55,305 bases of DNA from Nostocoides sp. (GTDB lineage: Bacteria > Actinomycetota > Actinomycetes > Actinomycetales > Dermatophilaceae): the NCBI GenBank assembly GCA_016702415.1, contig JADJEA010000002.1:1-55305 (forward strand), written 5' to 3'. A program made the position numbers and the translations under genes. The notes beneath the pieces were generated by a model, which was not told where the DNA came from, searched no databases, and was given only the letters and a program-made list of their open reading frames with translations. Each line of letters opens with the position of its first letter. The first letter of the stretch is position 1. Shown in pieces: positions 26,972 to 35,157 of this stretch.

Positions 26972-28384
26972 TCAGCGGCCGAGGTCTTTGTCCTGCTCCT
27001 GCATCGCGTCGTAGAGCTCGTCCATCACCGGCATGTCCTCCTCCTCCAGGCGCACCCGCATCGGACGGGTCCAGAACCGGGTGAGGACGAGCATGGTCGC
27101 GATGCCGATAACGAGCCAGATCAGGCCGTAGTTGAACGAGGCGGGAGACAGGTTCGACCAGAGGATGAGCGTGGCGACCAGGCCGAGGACAGGGAGGATC
27201 ACATTGCGGAAGATCTCCGCCGGGGTCCGCACGAGGCGCCCCCGCCAGGCGAAGTGCACGATCACGGTGAGGTTGACGAAACTGAACGCCATGAGGGCAC
27301 CGAAATTGATCAGCGCCGCCACGAAGTCGAGGTTGAGCGGGATCGCGAGCAGAGAGATCATTCCGACAAAGAGCACCGACAGGGCCGGGGTGCGCCAGCG
27401 GGGATGGATGAAGGAGAACGCCCGGCTGATCGGACCACGACCGCCGCGACCCATGACATAGAGCATGCGGGAGACCGAGGCGTGCGAGGCCAGACCCGAC
27501 GCCAAGGTCGCGGCGAAGGCCGCTGCCGTGAGGAACGCCTTGAACAAGGTGCCACCCACCTTTTCGGCGATCTCCGGGAGGGCGCTGTTCTCCAGGGCGT
27601 CCTCACTGAAGCCCTCCATCGTCGGGAAGACCGACTGCGCGAACCACCCGGCGACGAAGAAGATGAAACCGCCGATGAGCAAGGTGATGAGGATGGCCCG
27701 CGGGACCGTCGACTCGTCCTTGGCCTCCTCGGTGTACATCGTGATCGCGTCGAAGCCGATGAACGAGAAGCACACGATGGTGGCTCCGGTGATGACCGGG
27801 CCGAGTGAGGTGCCGTCGTGCCACAGCGGCTTGGTCGAGAAGGCCGTGCCATTGCCCGCGCCGCTGGCCAGCTCCCGCCAGGCGAGGAAGACAAAGACGA
27901 CGATGAGGACGATCGAGAAGGCGACGAGGATGCCGTTGAGCTTGGAGGTGTTACTCATGCTGAAGAGCACCATGGCGGTCACGGCCGCGACGACGACGAA
28001 GACCCAAAGCGCCGGGGTGACACCGGGGAAGAATGCCTCCATATAGCTGCGCAGGATGAGCGCGTTGACCAGCGGAAGCAGCAGGTAGTCCAGCAGCGAC
28101 GACCAGCCGACGACGAATCCGACATTGGGATGGATCGTCTCGGAGACGTAGGTGTAGGCCGACCCAGCAGACGAGTACAGCCGCACCATCCGGCCGTAGC
28201 TGATCGCGGTCAGCCCCATCGCCACCATCGCCATGAGGTAGGCCATGGGCACCACGAAGTTCGTCTCCTCCGAGACGATGCCGAAGGTGTCGAAGATGAC
28301 CGTCGGGGTCATATAGCCCAGACCCAGACCCACGATCGCCATCGTCCCGAGGGTGCGCCGCAGATGGGGGTTGCCGTCGGCCAT
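26972..28384 (-). CDS. APC-superfamily amino acid/polyamine permease
   Basis: A 470-residue inner-membrane protein with twelve hydrophobic segments. It opens GTMAIVGLGLGYMTPTVIFD, the substrate-binding first helix of the APC family. Further markers are SFIGFDAITMYTEEAKDEST in helix 6 and ASHASVSRMLYVMGRGG after helix 8. Import of an amino acid or polyamine by proton symport is the family role; the exact substrate is not visible. The ATG at 28384 has AAGGAG six bases ahead. A 17-bp perfect palindrome lies about 85 bases upstream and is a likely operator. The GyrI-like gene follows in the same operon. Intact. Confidence 0.9.
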   Translation of the reverse strand: MADGNPHLRRTLGTMAIVGLGLGYMTPTVIFDTFGIVSEETNFVVPMAYLMAMVAMGLTAISYGRMVRLYSSAGSAYTYVSETIHPNVGFVVGWSSLLDYLLLPLVNALILRSYMEAFFPGVTPALWVFVVVAAVTAMVLFSMSNTSKLNGILVAFSIVLIVVFVFLAWRELASGAGNGTAFSTKPLWHDGTSLGPVITGATIVCFSFIGFDAITMYTEEAKDESTVPRAILITLLIGGFIFFVAGWFAQSVFPTMEGFSEDALENSALPEIAEKVGGTLFKAFLTAAAFAATLASGLASHASVSRMLYVMGRGGRGPISRAFSFIHPRWRTPALSVLFVGMISLLAIPLNLDFVAALINFGALMAFSFVNLTVIVHFAWRGRLVRTPAEIFRNVILPVLGLVATLILWSNLSPASFNYGLIWLVIGIATMLVLTRFWTRPMRVRLEEEDMPVMDELYDAMQEQDKDLGR

Positions 28385-28467
28385 TTCCACTCCTTGCCCT
28401 GGCCCGGCGCAGATCCGGGCGGCTGACCGGTCAGCGGGAGCAGACCGGTGAGCGGACTCTAGTGCCA

Positions 28468-28484
28468 TGTTCCGTCACGGAACA
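28468..28484. promoter_or_regulatory. 17-bp perfect palindrome, likely operator of the APC permease operon
   Basis: TGTTCCGTCACGGAACA has 8-bp arms around a single C. It is centred 92 bases before the permease start, in the intergenic region. The binding protein is unknown; no regulator gene lies next to it. Confidence 0.65.
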
Positions 28485-28578
28485 GAAGAATCGACCACGA
28501 AACGCGATGGTCCTGGCCGAATGCACCGCGGAATCCGGATGGTGGACCGAAAGCGGACCGCCAGGGTCGCGGCCTGGG

Positions 28579-28998
28579 CTATCCGGTGACCCGCCCGGCG
28601 ACCGGGTCGAGCCGCTCCAGCCCTGGGATGTCGTCGAAGTCGCCGTCGCAGCTGACAATCTGGGTGAACCCAGACGCGAGCGCCGTGGCGGCGTGCACCG
28701 CATCGCGCCCCCGGGCCTGGCCCCTCGACACCAGACCCGAGGCCGCCCGCAGGATCTCGACGTCGAAGTCGTGCCAGACGACGAGCCGGTCCACCTGGTC
28801 GAACTCGGCCAGGCCCTGCTCGCGGCCGACCCGGCGCAGCCGGTGGAAGAGGAACTCCTGACCGCCCTCGACGCTGAGGTGGATGCGCACAGTCCCGGCG
28901 GCCGCGGCGGCCAGCACGACCCGGCACGGTGCCCGCCAGGGGTGATCGCCGCCCACCGCGAGCAGCAGCACCGAGGGGTCGAGGAAGAGCGGTGTCAC
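28579..28998 (-). CDS. VapC-like PIN-domain toxin
   Basis: A 139-residue PIN ribonuclease. The conserved acidic residues are in MTPLFLDPSVLLLAVGGDHP, SVEGGQEFLFHR, RDAVHAATALASG and VSCDGDFDDIPGLERLDPV. Toxins of this kind cut tRNA or rRNA and stop growth when freed from the antitoxin. It overlaps the preceding antitoxin gene by four bases, which couples their translation. Intact. It is the first of four PIN modules in the window. Confidence 0.85.
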   Translation of the reverse strand: MTPLFLDPSVLLLAVGGDHPWRAPCRVVLAAAAAGTVRIHLSVEGGQEFLFHRLRRVGREQGLAEFDQVDRLVVWHDFDVEILRAASGLVSRGQARGRDAVHAATALASGFTQIVSCDGDFDDIPGLERLDPVAGRVTG

Positions 28999-29273
28999 CG
29001 GCCGTCGACCTTGGCGTCGAGGGCGGCGGCATACGCGTCCTTGAGCTCAGCCGGACCCTCGCCGGGAGCATCGTCCGGGGTCGCGGTCAGGGCAAGCAGA
29101 GAACCGGCTGCCGCGCTCGCCCCGCCATCGGTGTCGGGGAAGCGCAGGTCGATGGCCTCGCGGATCACCGCGGCGACGCTGCGACGGCTTCGCTCGGCCT
29201 CCGCCGCGAGCCGCTCATAGCGCGCGGCATCGAGCAGGATCTGCAGCCGCCGCTCCAGCACAGACATACACAT
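28995..29273 (-). CDS. Ribbon-helix-helix antitoxin (VapB-like)
   Basis: A 92-residue protein. MSVLERRLQILLDAARYERL then AAEAERSRRSVAAVIREAID is a ribbon-helix-helix DNA-binding fold, followed by a flexible tail that would wrap the toxin. The start overlaps the inverted repeat at 29267-29288, the probable autoregulatory operator. It ends in a four-base overlap with the PIN toxin gene. Confidence 0.8.
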   Translation of the reverse strand: MCMSVLERRLQILLDAARYERLAAEAERSRRSVAAVIREAIDLRFPDTDGGASAAAGSLLALTATPDDAPGEGPAELKDAYAAALDAKVDGR

Positions 29274-29288
29274 ACAGTAGCATGTGTA
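29267..29288. promoter_or_regulatory. Inverted repeat at the antitoxin start, likely autoregulatory operator
   Basis: TACACAT (29267-29273) and ATGTGTA (29282-29288) separated by eight bases. One arm lies over the antitoxin start codon, so transcription must begin very close to it. Typical of VapB-type operators. Confidence 0.6.
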
Positions 29289-29326
29289 GGATTTCCTAGG
29301 GGTCCCTGACGGGGCGACGGCCTCCG

Positions 29327-29512
29327 TCAGGCGGCGGTGAGCGTGTCTGCGCGGCGGGTCGCCGCCTCACGCTGGGCCTCGCGCCGAGCGATGTTGACAA
29401 AGGCCGCGTGCGCCGCGATCCAGTAGCGGTCCCGTGCGTCCAACTCACCGGTCGCGGCATACGGCTCCGAGATCACCGGATCCCACTTCGCGGCGATCTC
29501 GTTCAGCGCCAC
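29327..29512 (-). CDS. Short hypothetical protein or gene fragment
   Basis: An open frame of about 61 codons from GTG at 29512 with protein-like content: ALNEIAAKWDPVISEPYAAT, then GELDARDRYWIAAHAAFVNI and ARREAQREAATRRADTLTAA. No family recognised. No ribosome-binding site is evident, and the frame runs on upstream into the next gene in an unlikely composition. It may be the tail of a broken gene. One copy of the iterated octamer lies in it at 29455. Confidence 0.3.
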   Translation of the reverse strand: MALNEIAAKWDPVISEPYAATGELDARDRYWIAAHAAFVNIARREAQREAATRRADTLTAA

Positions 29513-29583
29513 CCTGGTCGCCCTGGCCGGAGCGGCGATGGCCGCCAGGGTCGACCGGGAGCCCCGGCGCCCACCCTCTGGGG

Positions 29584-30021
29584 TCAGCCGACCGCGCGGC
29601 GGATCAGGGTCTCGACGGCCTTGGCGGTTGCGGCATTCCAGGCCGTGATGGCGTAGGCCGTGGGCCACATCGTGCCGTCGTCGAGCTGGGCCGTGTCCTG
29701 GAAGCCGATGTGCCCGTAGCGGGTCTTGAACTTCCCCGCGAACTGGAAGAAGAGGAGCACCTTGCCATCCTTGGCGTATGCCGGGAAGCCGTACCACGTG
29801 CGCGGGACCAGCTCTGGCGCCACCTCCCGTACCAGGGCATGCAGGCCCTCAGCGATCGCCCGGTCGGTGTCGTCCATCGCGGCGATGGCATCGAGGACGT
29901 CCTGCTCGGTGTTCTTACCGGCCTTGGTGCGCTTGGCCTCGGCGGCGGCCTGCTTGACGGCGGCGCGCTCGTCGGCGCTCAGCTCACTCGTGGTCGTGCT
30001 TGCGCGCTTGGAGGTCGCCAT
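29584..30021 (-). CDS. DUF1801/YdhG-like protein (iron-chaperone-type fold)
   Basis: A 145-residue protein with a basic, charged N-terminus and then the YdhG/DUF1801 core: DRAIAEGLHALVREVAPELV, PRTWYGFPAYAKDGKVLLFF and QFAGKFKTRYGHIGFQDTAQ. It ends AYAITAWNAATAKAVETLIR. The fold is shared with frataxin-like proteins and with many proteins of no known role. ATG at 30021 has AAAGGA upstream. A second DUF1801 protein lies at 34.0 kb, from another branch. Intact. Confidence 0.8.
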   Translation of the reverse strand: MATSKRASTTTSELSADERAAVKQAAAEAKRTKAGKNTEQDVLDAIAAMDDTDRAIAEGLHALVREVAPELVPRTWYGFPAYAKDGKVLLFFQFAGKFKTRYGHIGFQDTAQLDDGTMWPTAYAITAWNAATAKAVETLIRRAVG

Positions 30022-30097
30022 GGGGGTCCTTTCGGGTCGTTGGAGACAGGGTGGCACTGTCCTGGCGCCCAGGCAGCCTCATATCTGGCCGAGCCCG

Positions 30098-30481
30098 TCA
30101 GGCCGGCACCAGATGGATGGCGCAGCGTGGCCCAGCGGCGGTAGCGAGCCGGCGGTCGGCGGTCACGAGCGGTATGCCGTGTGCCTCCGCCGCCGCGACG
30201 AACGCCGCGTCAGAGGACGTCAGGTTTTCCCTGAGCTCCCAGACCCGCGGGAGCAGGGGCGCGATGGCGACCCGGTCGACGGCGAGTCGGCACCACGCGG
30301 AGATCACGCCCTGGGCCGCGTCCTCGCCGAGCTTCCCGCCGTCCAGCAGCCCGCGCACCGCGTGTGCCACCTCGACGTCGATGTGGTGGGGAGCCACGAG
30401 CCGCGCGTCGGTGATCACTTGCCGGGACGCCTCGTGCCCAGCCAGAGCCGCGATGACCACCGACGTGTCGATGACGATCAA
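30098..30481 (-). CDS. VapC-like PIN-domain toxin
   Basis: A 127-residue PIN nuclease: IVIDTSVVIAALAGHEASRQ, HHIDVEVAHAVRGLLDG, TSSDAAFVAAAEAHGIPLVT and ADRRLATAAG carry the acidic set. The start is TTG at 30481, which overlaps the antitoxin stop in TTGA, so the toxin is translated by coupling. A longer frame from 30550 would intrude on the antitoxin and is unlikely. Intact module with the VapB at 30478-30696. Confidence 0.85.
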   Translation of the reverse strand: MIVIDTSVVIAALAGHEASRQVITDARLVAPHHIDVEVAHAVRGLLDGGKLGEDAAQGVISAWCRLAVDRVAIAPLLPRVWELRENLTSSDAAFVAAAEAHGIPLVTADRRLATAAGPRCAIHLVPA

Positions 30482-30696
30482 CGGTCCCTGCCGCTGCGCA
30501 CGACCTCGACGATGTCCCCCACTTCGAGGCCGAGGTCCGGCGAGGACCACACGATGTCGGTATTGCGCCGGAACGCCACAGCTGCCGTCAGCTCCCGAAC
30601 GGCGAGAGCGCTGACCGACATCGACTGAGCACTCGCGAGCTCCTCGAGGGCAGCGCTCACATCGTCAGGGACATTGCGCAAGTACAGCGTCTTCAT
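30478..30696 (-). CDS. VapB-like antitoxin
   Basis: A 72-residue antitoxin: MKTLYLRNVPDDVSAALEEL then ASAQSMSVSALAVRELTAAV is a FitA-type ribbon-helix-helix, and the tail DIVEVVRSGRDR is the toxin-binding end. It terminates in the TTGA overlap with the toxin gene. The perfect inverted repeat two bases upstream of the ATG is the likely autoregulation site and implies a leaderless or nearly leaderless transcript. Confidence 0.85.
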   Translation of the reverse strand: MKTLYLRNVPDDVSAALEELASAQSMSVSALAVRELTAAVAFRRNTDIVWSSPDLGLEVGDIVEVVRSGRDR

Positions 30697-30697
30697 G

Positions 30698-30710
30698 TTG
30701 CATTATGCAA
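30698..30710. promoter_or_regulatory. Inverted repeat, likely VapB operator
   Basis: TTGCATTATGCAA: 6-bp arms around a single T, directly before the antitoxin ATG. It is the only AT-rich sequence in the area. Confidence 0.65.
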
Positions 30711-30810
30711 GCACTACGCTATTACTCTGCAACCGCCCGCTCGGAGGTCGCATCCGAGCGCTTCCGGCCGTGGTGGGACGCCGACCCGACTCCGCGAAAC
30801 GGGCGACGAG

Positions 30811-31833
30811 CTAGGACGGGAGCGGCACGGCATACACCATGCCCTCGCGGTACGAGCTGACCCAGACCGTGCTGCCCACGACGGCAGCGTCGAGGTTGGC
30901 TCGATCAGCCAGAGGCGCTGCATCGCTGAGCGGCAGTCGCTGGAGGACGGCGGCCGTTGTGGGGTCGAGGATGACGACCGTCGGACCAGCCTCGGCGATC
31001 ACCACCACGCGGCCCTGCGCTGCAACCACCGTGTCCGGCGAACGTTCGACGGGGACGGCGTGGCGGACGGTGAGCGTCGAGGCGTCGACGGCGAGCACCA
31101 CACTGTCCAGCGTGCACGCGACCCACACGGCGCCCTCGATCACGGCCATCCCCTGAGGGCCGCTGCACGGCAGGGCTGCGCGCTGGACTGCCTTGGTCCT
31201 GGGGTCGATCGCCAGCAGCTCATTGAGCGCATAGTGCGCGACATAGAGTCGATCCGGACCTGCCAGGACCAGGCGTGCCCCCGTGCCGATGTTGATCCGG
31301 GCGACCACTGACATGGTGCGCGGGTCCACGCGGACGAGTTCACCCGCATCCTGGGCGATGACCCACACCGAACCGAAACCAGTGGTGACCCCCTCGGCCC
31401 CTTCGCCGATGGCGACCGAGGCGGTGACCTTGGTCGTCTTGGGGTCGATGCGGAGCAAGGTGCCGTCTCGGAAGCTCGTCACCCAGGTGGCGCCCAGTCC
31501 CACGGCAGCCCGGAGCGGCGTCGAGCCGGCGGGCACGCTGCCGGTGACGTCGAAGGTGGTCGGGTCGATGCGGCTCACGGTGTTGGCGTCTCCGCTGACC
31601 ACCCACAGTGCGGAGCCATCGGTCGCCACCCCGATCGGGCCATCCGCCACGGCCACCGCGCGGGTCCCCGGTGGCGGAGAGACCGACGGTGCCGCGCTGG
31701 GTGTCGACGCCACCGTCGTCGGCGCGGTGCTGCTGCTGCCTGGTGCCGTGGACGGACTGCACCCCGCTGCCACGGCGGCGAATGCCGTGAGCGCGGCGAG
31801 GACCACGACCCTGACCGCACGAGGACTCCTCAT
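30811..31833 (-). CDS. Secreted lipoprotein with YVTN-type beta-propeller
   Basis: From ATG at 31833: MRSPRAVRVVVLAALTAFAA then VAAGC, a lipoprotein signal with Cys near residue 25. A Ser/Thr/Pro linker follows, then about seven blades with the pattern DGSALWVVSGDANTVSRIDP, GATWVTSFRDGTLLRIDPKT, GSVWVIAQDAGELVRVDPRT. These YVTN/virginiamycin-lyase-like propellers bind ligands or polysaccharide at the cell surface. The frame runs without a stop from the ArsR-type gene (701 codons from 32916 to 30811), but a promoter-like and operator-like region lies between, so I treat it as a second gene. A true fusion would be a one-component membrane regulator with a cytoplasmic HTH and outside propeller. 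Confidence 0.6.
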   Translation of the reverse strand: MRSPRAVRVVVLAALTAFAAVAAGCSPSTAPGSSSTAPTTVASTPSAAPSVSPPPGTRAVAVADGPIGVATDGSALWVVSGDANTVSRIDPTTFDVTGSVPAGSTPLRAAVGLGATWVTSFRDGTLLRIDPKTTKVTASVAIGEGAEGVTTGFGSVWVIAQDAGELVRVDPRTMSVVARINIGTGARLVLAGPDRLYVAHYALNELLAIDPRTKAVQRAALPCSGPQGMAVIEGAVWVACTLDSVVLAVDASTLTVRHAVPVERSPDTVVAAQGRVVVIAEAGPTVVILDPTTAAVLQRLPLSDAAPLADRANLDAAVVGSTVWVSSYREGMVYAVPLPS

Positions 31834-31840
31834 GGCGAGC

Positions 31841-31882
31841 AGCATAGGTCCACTGACGGATGGTGTCGAGATTTTTCGACAC
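31841..31882 (-). promoter_or_regulatory. Promoter-like and operator-like region between the ArsR-type gene and the lipoprotein gene
   Basis: Read on the minus strand: -35-like TCGACA (31864-31869), 17-base spacer, -10-like TATGCT (31841-31846), seven bases before the lipoprotein ATG. GTGTCGA and TCGACAC (31863-31882) form an inverted repeat over the -35 with a six-base AT-rich loop, a likely operator. Confidence 0.5.
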
Positions 31883-32916
31883 ATTGAAGCGAGGGAGTAT
31901 CGGGACCGATCGGGTTCGGGGAGAAGGCCCTGGGCTGCGGTGGCGAGGAGGCGGAAACCCTCGGCGTCGAGCTGGTACACATTCGGTCCGCGCACCGGGA
32001 CCGTGAGATCGATCAGCCCCGCACCCCGGAGCAGGGCGAGGTGATGCAGCATCGAGGTGCGCGGTCGATCCAGACGCTCGCACAGGCGCGCCAGGGTGCT
32101 CGGGCCGGACCTGAGCTCGACAAGGATGCGCATCCGCGCCTCGTCTCCGAGCGCCCGGCCGATGAGCATCAGCGCGTCCGTCGGGCTCGAGGCGGAGCCG
32201 GACCCCGCGGGCGGGTGAACGATGACCGTGGTTCCGACAAGACGGATCTCGATGATGATCGGCGTCACCCACGGCGAGCCGATCAGGACGACGGGCCCGT
32301 GGATCTGGTCGTAGTGCAGGCGCGGAGCGACCTGGGCGAGCAGGCCGTCGAGGCCGACCTCGTCGAGGAGGGTTGACGTCGCTCTGCCAGCCTCGCGCTC
32401 GGGCGGATCGATCCGCGCCAGGGCGTCGAGCACGCTAAGGCAACGCTGCCGAGCCTCCTCGGGACGAGCACGCAGCAGCCAGGTGCTGACCTCGAGTCGG
32501 GTATGGCCGCTCTTGAGCGCCCGGTTGAGCTCGGTCCGCGCTCCGGTGTCTCCCGTCGCGACCGCACCCACGATCTCCCGGGACCGGCGGCCCAGCACCG
32601 AGGTGAGCTCCAGTCGGTCGCCACCGAGCAACACGGCATACACATCAGCCGCATCGGCGTCGTCCACCACCCGTCGCACCTCGGTGACGCTGCCTCCGGC
32701 CCCGGCCTGCACGACGTGCCCCAGGAGATTGACCCACCCGAAGCGCCCCAGGCTTGCCAGCTGCGTGAGGGTCTCGCGACCCAGCTGCCGCTGCCAGAGC
32801 GCGCTGAGCTCAGCTGCGTGAGTGAACACCATCCGCCAGCGGGCGTCCGCGACCGTTGCTGCGGCGACCAGGAGCTGCAGGCCCGGCCCGCTCTCGACCC
32901 GGGCGCTGTCCGACAT
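31846..32916 (-). CDS. ArsR-family winged-helix regulator with N-terminal DUF5937-like domain
   Basis: From ATG at 32916: an alpha-helical domain of about 230 residues (FTHAAELSALWQRQLGRETL, then RYDQIHGPVVLIGS-like strands near 32310). Next comes a winged HTH of the ArsR type, SSPTDALMLIGRALGDEARM, RILVELRSGPSTLARLCERL and DRPRTSMLHHLALLRGAGLI, then PNVYQLDAEGFRLLA. Such proteins repress nearby genes until a ligand binds. The natural end should be near 31905, but no stop is present, and the frame continues into the lipoprotein. A lost stop or a real fusion are both possible. Confidence 0.65.
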
Positions 32917-33096
32917 GAGCCCATCTTGCCGGGTGGCAGGCCCCGGGCCCCTGGGCCCCTTCGCGATCGGCCAGTCGGATCACCGCGGTGCGCCCCTCCC
33001 ACCGGCTGGCCTCGCCCTGTGGAGACGTGGGGCTGCTCGCAACCGGCGTTCGCGTGATGCCGAGACGATGATGCTGTGATGCCGTGATGTTATGGT

Positions 33097-33333
33097 GTGT
33101 CAATGCGCACCACGCTTGACCTTGACGAGCAGGTTCTTGCCGTCGCGCGCTCGCTGGCGACGTCCCGGCGGATCTCGCTAGGTCAGGCCGTCTCCGACCT
33201 GGCCCGACGCGGCATACGTGCCGATGCCCCCGGGCTGGGGGCGGACTTTGCGTACAGCCCGTTCCCGGTCATCGTCGGCGACTCCGACGTTCTCGTCTCC
33301 GACGAATTGATCGCCGAGCTTCGTGATGCGTGA
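33097..33333 (+). CDS. Ribbon-helix-helix antitoxin
   Basis: A small protein: MRTTLDLDEQVLAVARSLAT then SRRISLGQAVSDLARRGIRA is a ribbon-helix-helix antitoxin of the VapB type. The tail ends DVLVSDELIAELRDA. The start is ATG at 33103 or GTG at 33097. The region before it carries GTGATG-like direct repeats (33070-33085), a possible operator. The PIN toxin begins within a few bases of the stop. Confidence 0.8.
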   Translation: MSMRTTLDLDEQVLAVARSLATSRRISLGQAVSDLARRGIRADAPGLGADFAYSPFPVIVGDSDVLVSDELIAELRDA

Positions 33334-33336
33334 ACG

Positions 33337-33786
33337 GTGGTGAACCGGCCCACGCCTGCACCCACGGTGCTCTACGACGTCAACGCTCTGGTCGCGCTGG
33401 CGCTCACGACGCACCAGCACCACCGGGCGGCGCACCGCCACCTGGCCACAGTTACCTCCTGGGCCACGTGTCCGGTCACCGAGGCCGCTCTGCTCCGGCT
33501 CCTGCTGAACCCCGCCGTCACCGGCCGCCCACGAGAAACCCCCGAGGTGGCGGCCGTGCTGAGCGGCTTCCGGACCGACCCCCGGTGGCACTGGGTGGCC
33601 GACGACAGCACGCTCGCCGCGCCGATGATCGACATTGCGCCGCTCACCGGCCACCAGCAAGTCACGGACCTGCACCTGGTCAACCTCTGTGCCCGAGTCG
33701 GCCTCGCCCTGGCGACCTTCGACACCGCGCTGCCGACCTGGCTGGTCCCCACGGACCGGCGTCATGTCGAGGTGATCCCTTCGTAA
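33337..33786 (+). CDS. VapC-like PIN-domain toxin
   Basis: A 149-residue PIN nuclease. TVLYDVNALVALALTTHQHH holds the first Asp, CPVTEAALLRLLLNPAVTGR the conserved Glu, and QVTDLHLVNLCARVGLALAT, FDTALP the last acids. It belongs to the VapC branch seen with MT-type antitoxins. The start is GTG at 33337 or 33340, three bases after the antitoxin stop. Intact. Confidence 0.8.
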   Translation: MVNRPTPAPTVLYDVNALVALALTTHQHHRAAHRHLATVTSWATCPVTEAALLRLLLNPAVTGRPRETPEVAAVLSGFRTDPRWHWVADDSTLAAPMIDIAPLTGHQQVTDLHLVNLCARVGLALATFDTALPTWLVPTDRRHVEVIPS

Positions 33787-33920
33787 GCCCGGACCGGCTG
33801 CGACAGACCATGGAGGCCGAAGGCCTCGCTCGCGGCGATCTTTTCGTCACCGCGAAGTTCTGGCCCGGCAACCCGGCCTGGGCCAAGAGCGCCGAGGCCT
33901 CCGTGCGTCCCTCGAGTTGA
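33787..33920 (+). pseudogene. Aldo/keto reductase fragment
   Basis: The frame reads RQTMEAEGLARGDLFVTAKF then WPGNPAWAKSAEASV, the strand after the catalytic tyrosine region in aldo/keto reductases (RDELFVTTKLWP...). Neither the N-terminal barrel nor the C-terminal half is present, so only about 40 codons remain. It sits directly after the VapC gene, and insertion or deletion there probably removed the rest. Confidence 0.5.
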
Positions 33921-33998
33921 AGCCGCAGATGGTGCGCCACCTGTCGACGTGGAGAACCGCCCGGAGCGTCCGCGCGGGCTGCGGTTTATCCTCGGGGC

Positions 33999-34433
33999 AT
34001 GGCTGAGCCCAAGACCCGGCCGACGGACGCCAGCGTCGATGAGTTCCTCGACGCCGTCCCTCACGAGCGCCGACGACGGGACGCGCGGACTCTCGACAGC
34101 CTCATGAGCGCGGCCACCGGTGAGGCACCGGTCATGTGGGGCACCTCGATGGTCGGCTATGGCGCCATCGCCCACCAGGGCTCCCGCGGCACGGTGAGGT
34201 CCTGGCCGGTCGTGGCGTTCTCGCCGCGCAAGACCGAGCTCGTGCTCAATCTGAATACCGCGCTCGAGGAGGCTGCCTTCGGGGGGCTCGGCCCGCACCG
34301 TCGCGGTGCCGCGTGTCTCTATCTCAAGGCCATCGACGACGTGGACCGGACGGTGCTGGAGGACCTCATCCGCGCCAGCGTCGCACTGGCACATGCACGG
34401 AGCGCGGACGAGCAGCCGGGGGACGGGCGCTGA
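33999..34433 (+). CDS. DUF1801-domain protein
   Basis: A 144-residue protein: TDASVDEFLDAVPHERRRRD, ARTLDSLMSAATGEAPVMWG, TSMVGYGAIAHQG and SWPVVAFSPRKTELVLNLNT, then RGAACLYLKAIDDVDRTVLE. This is the standard DUF1801 layout with the WGTSMVGYG signature. Biochemical role unknown; the fold is frataxin-like. Separated by 59 bases from the hydrolase gene on the same strand, so they may be co-transcribed. Intact. Confidence 0.85.
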   Translation: MAEPKTRPTDASVDEFLDAVPHERRRRDARTLDSLMSAATGEAPVMWGTSMVGYGAIAHQGSRGTVRSWPVVAFSPRKTELVLNLNTALEEAAFGGLGPHRRGAACLYLKAIDDVDRTVLEDLIRASVALAHARSADEQPGDGR

Positions 34434-34491
34434 TCCGCCGTGCGAGGGACCTCCGCGCTGGTGCACTTCCCCGGCCCGTCAGGACGACATC

Positions 34492-35157
34492 GTGAGCATG
34501 GTTGACGCGAAACTCGCGCACATCGCGGAGCCCGCGGACATCGGCGTCCCGGTCCTCATCGTGCACTCGTGGTGGGGGCTGACGCGCTCGTTCGCGCAGT
34601 ACGCGGACCGCTTGGCCGCTCAGGGCTTCCTCGCGGGCTGTGTCGATCTGTTTGGCGGTCGGATCGCGAGGACGCCGGAAGAGGCCTCTTTGCTGCGGTC
34701 AGCTCCGCGGCGCGTGCCGATGTATCGCAGCATGTTGGCCGGCATCGACGAGTGGATCGCTCATCGTGCAGCCAGCACCGATCGGGTGGGCATCGTGGGA
34801 TTCTCCATGGGCGGCCATTGGGCGCTCTGGCTGGCACAGCGTCCGGACGCGCATGCTGGCGCGGTGGTGATTCACTACGCGACCAGAGCCATCAGCAAGG
34901 CCGGCACACCGATCCCGATACTCGCGCACTTCGCCGAAACGGACCCCTTCGTTACCGCAGCAGGCAGGCGCACGATGGAGCGGTCACTCGCACGACGACG
35001 GTGGCCGTACACCTCAATGGACCACCCCGGCACGCGGCACTGGTTCGCCGAGTCCGCTGAGGACAACTATGACCGCACCGCGGCAGACAACGCGTTCCAA
35101 GCCTCCTGTCGACACCTCAAGGACGCGATCGGCGGCCCAGGCCCACACCGCTGCTGA
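34492..35157 (+). CDS. Dienelactone hydrolase-family alpha/beta hydrolase
   Basis: About 220 residues: VPVLIVHSWWGLTRSFAQYA, GFLAGCVDLFGG, VGIVGFSMGGHWALWLAQRP with the nucleophile in GFSMGG, FAETDPFV with the acid and GTRHWFAESA with the histidine. Classical dienelactone hydrolases use Cys in this place; Ser here is seen in many relatives of unknown substrate. The start is GTG at 34492 or ATG at 34498. It converges with the response-regulator gene, with no gap between the two stops. Intact. Confidence 0.85.
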   Translation: MSMVDAKLAHIAEPADIGVPVLIVHSWWGLTRSFAQYADRLAAQGFLAGCVDLFGGRIARTPEEASLLRSAPRRVPMYRSMLAGIDEWIAHRAASTDRVGIVGFSMGGHWALWLAQRPDAHAGAVVIHYATRAISKAGTPIPILAHFAETDPFVTAAGRRTMERSLARRRWPYTSMDHPGTRHWFAESAEDNYDRTAADNAFQASCRHLKDAIGGPGPHRC

